From Winogradskyella thalassocola (GTDB taxonomy: Bacteria; Bacteroidota; Bacteroidia; Flavobacteriales; Flavobacteriaceae): DNA of 64,000 bases. The translations under genes and the position numbers were made by a program. The stretch is taken from NCBI RefSeq assembly GCF_900099995.1, contig NZ_FNCZ01000003.1:269369-333368 (forward strand), written 5' to 3'. The notes under the pieces were generated by a model. That model was not told the DNA's origin, did not search any database, and saw only the letters and a program-made list of their open reading frames with translations. Positions within the stretch are counted from its first letter, which is position 1. Each line of letters starts with the position of its first letter. Positions 63,955 to 64,000 of the stretch are shown here, piece by piece.

Positions 63955-64000
63955 TAGGAGTTTGAGTGATAGCTTCTATATCTTTTTTATTATGTCTTTT

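Overview
The window is a chromosomal segment of a marine-type Bacteroidota bacterium, most likely Flavobacteriaceae (Winogradskyella/Psychroserpens/Olleya-like; genus is inference). Reasons: low GC, promoters of the TAnnTTTG type, few Shine-Dalgarno sites, several proteins with type IX secretion (T9SS) C-terminal tails, and families typical of this group (DUF6090, DUF6642, four-helix S23 protein). I recognised no rRNA, tRNA, CRISPR array, complete insertion sequence or prophage.

Layout. 1-4353: end of sucD, fabG, a large von Willebrand-like membrane protein and a prohibitin. 4440-12397: complete histidine operon hisG-D-C-B-H-A-(S23)-F-IE, led by a His-rich leader peptide and an intrinsic terminator, i.e. 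an attenuator. 12131-17411: an old tandem duplication of about 2.6 kb covering the end of hisIE, a T9SS-secreted protein and the end of a TraB-like gene. It leaves two secreted paralogues and two pseudogene fragments. 17110-34305: housekeeping and envelope genes (LytTR regulator, truA, two MscS channels, GreA-like protein, thioesterase, zinc metalloprotease, cold-shock-domain protein, fasciclin, topB). 34492-47618: M23/LysM peptidase, a candidate small RNA, a helicase / J-KTSC / SDR group, a DEAD-box RNA helicase, an LpxD paralogue, cspA, ALDH + SDR, peroxiredoxin-like and BrkB-like proteins. 48263-55765: an orphan hypothetical, a giant secreted multidomain protein (two CxxCH haem motifs, PKD, FG-GAP, ASPIC/UnbV, T9SS) and DUF302.

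56736-62800 is a defence island, all on the minus strand. In transcription order it holds a DUF2779 (Cas4-like + RNase H-like) nuclease, an HTH-WYL regulator, a DUF3892 protein, a 43-aa basic protein, a CapV-like patatin phospholipase, a CD-NTase (cGAS-like cyclase) ending in Gly-Gly, and a stand-alone E2-like conjugating protein. The last three form a short type II CBASS. WYL regulators of CBASS (CapW) are known, so the WYL gene plus inverted repeats at the two candidate promoters suggest a regulated unit. The coupling to the DUF2779 nuclease and the small proteins is the most novel-looking arrangement here.

Intergenic spaces carry many short palindromic repeats. One 27-bp repeat occurs identically between hisD and hisC and, in frame, inside topB. 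Two 7-bp-period tandem arrays and an identically spaced regulatory motif upstream of an MscS gene and a tiny lipoprotein gene are also present.
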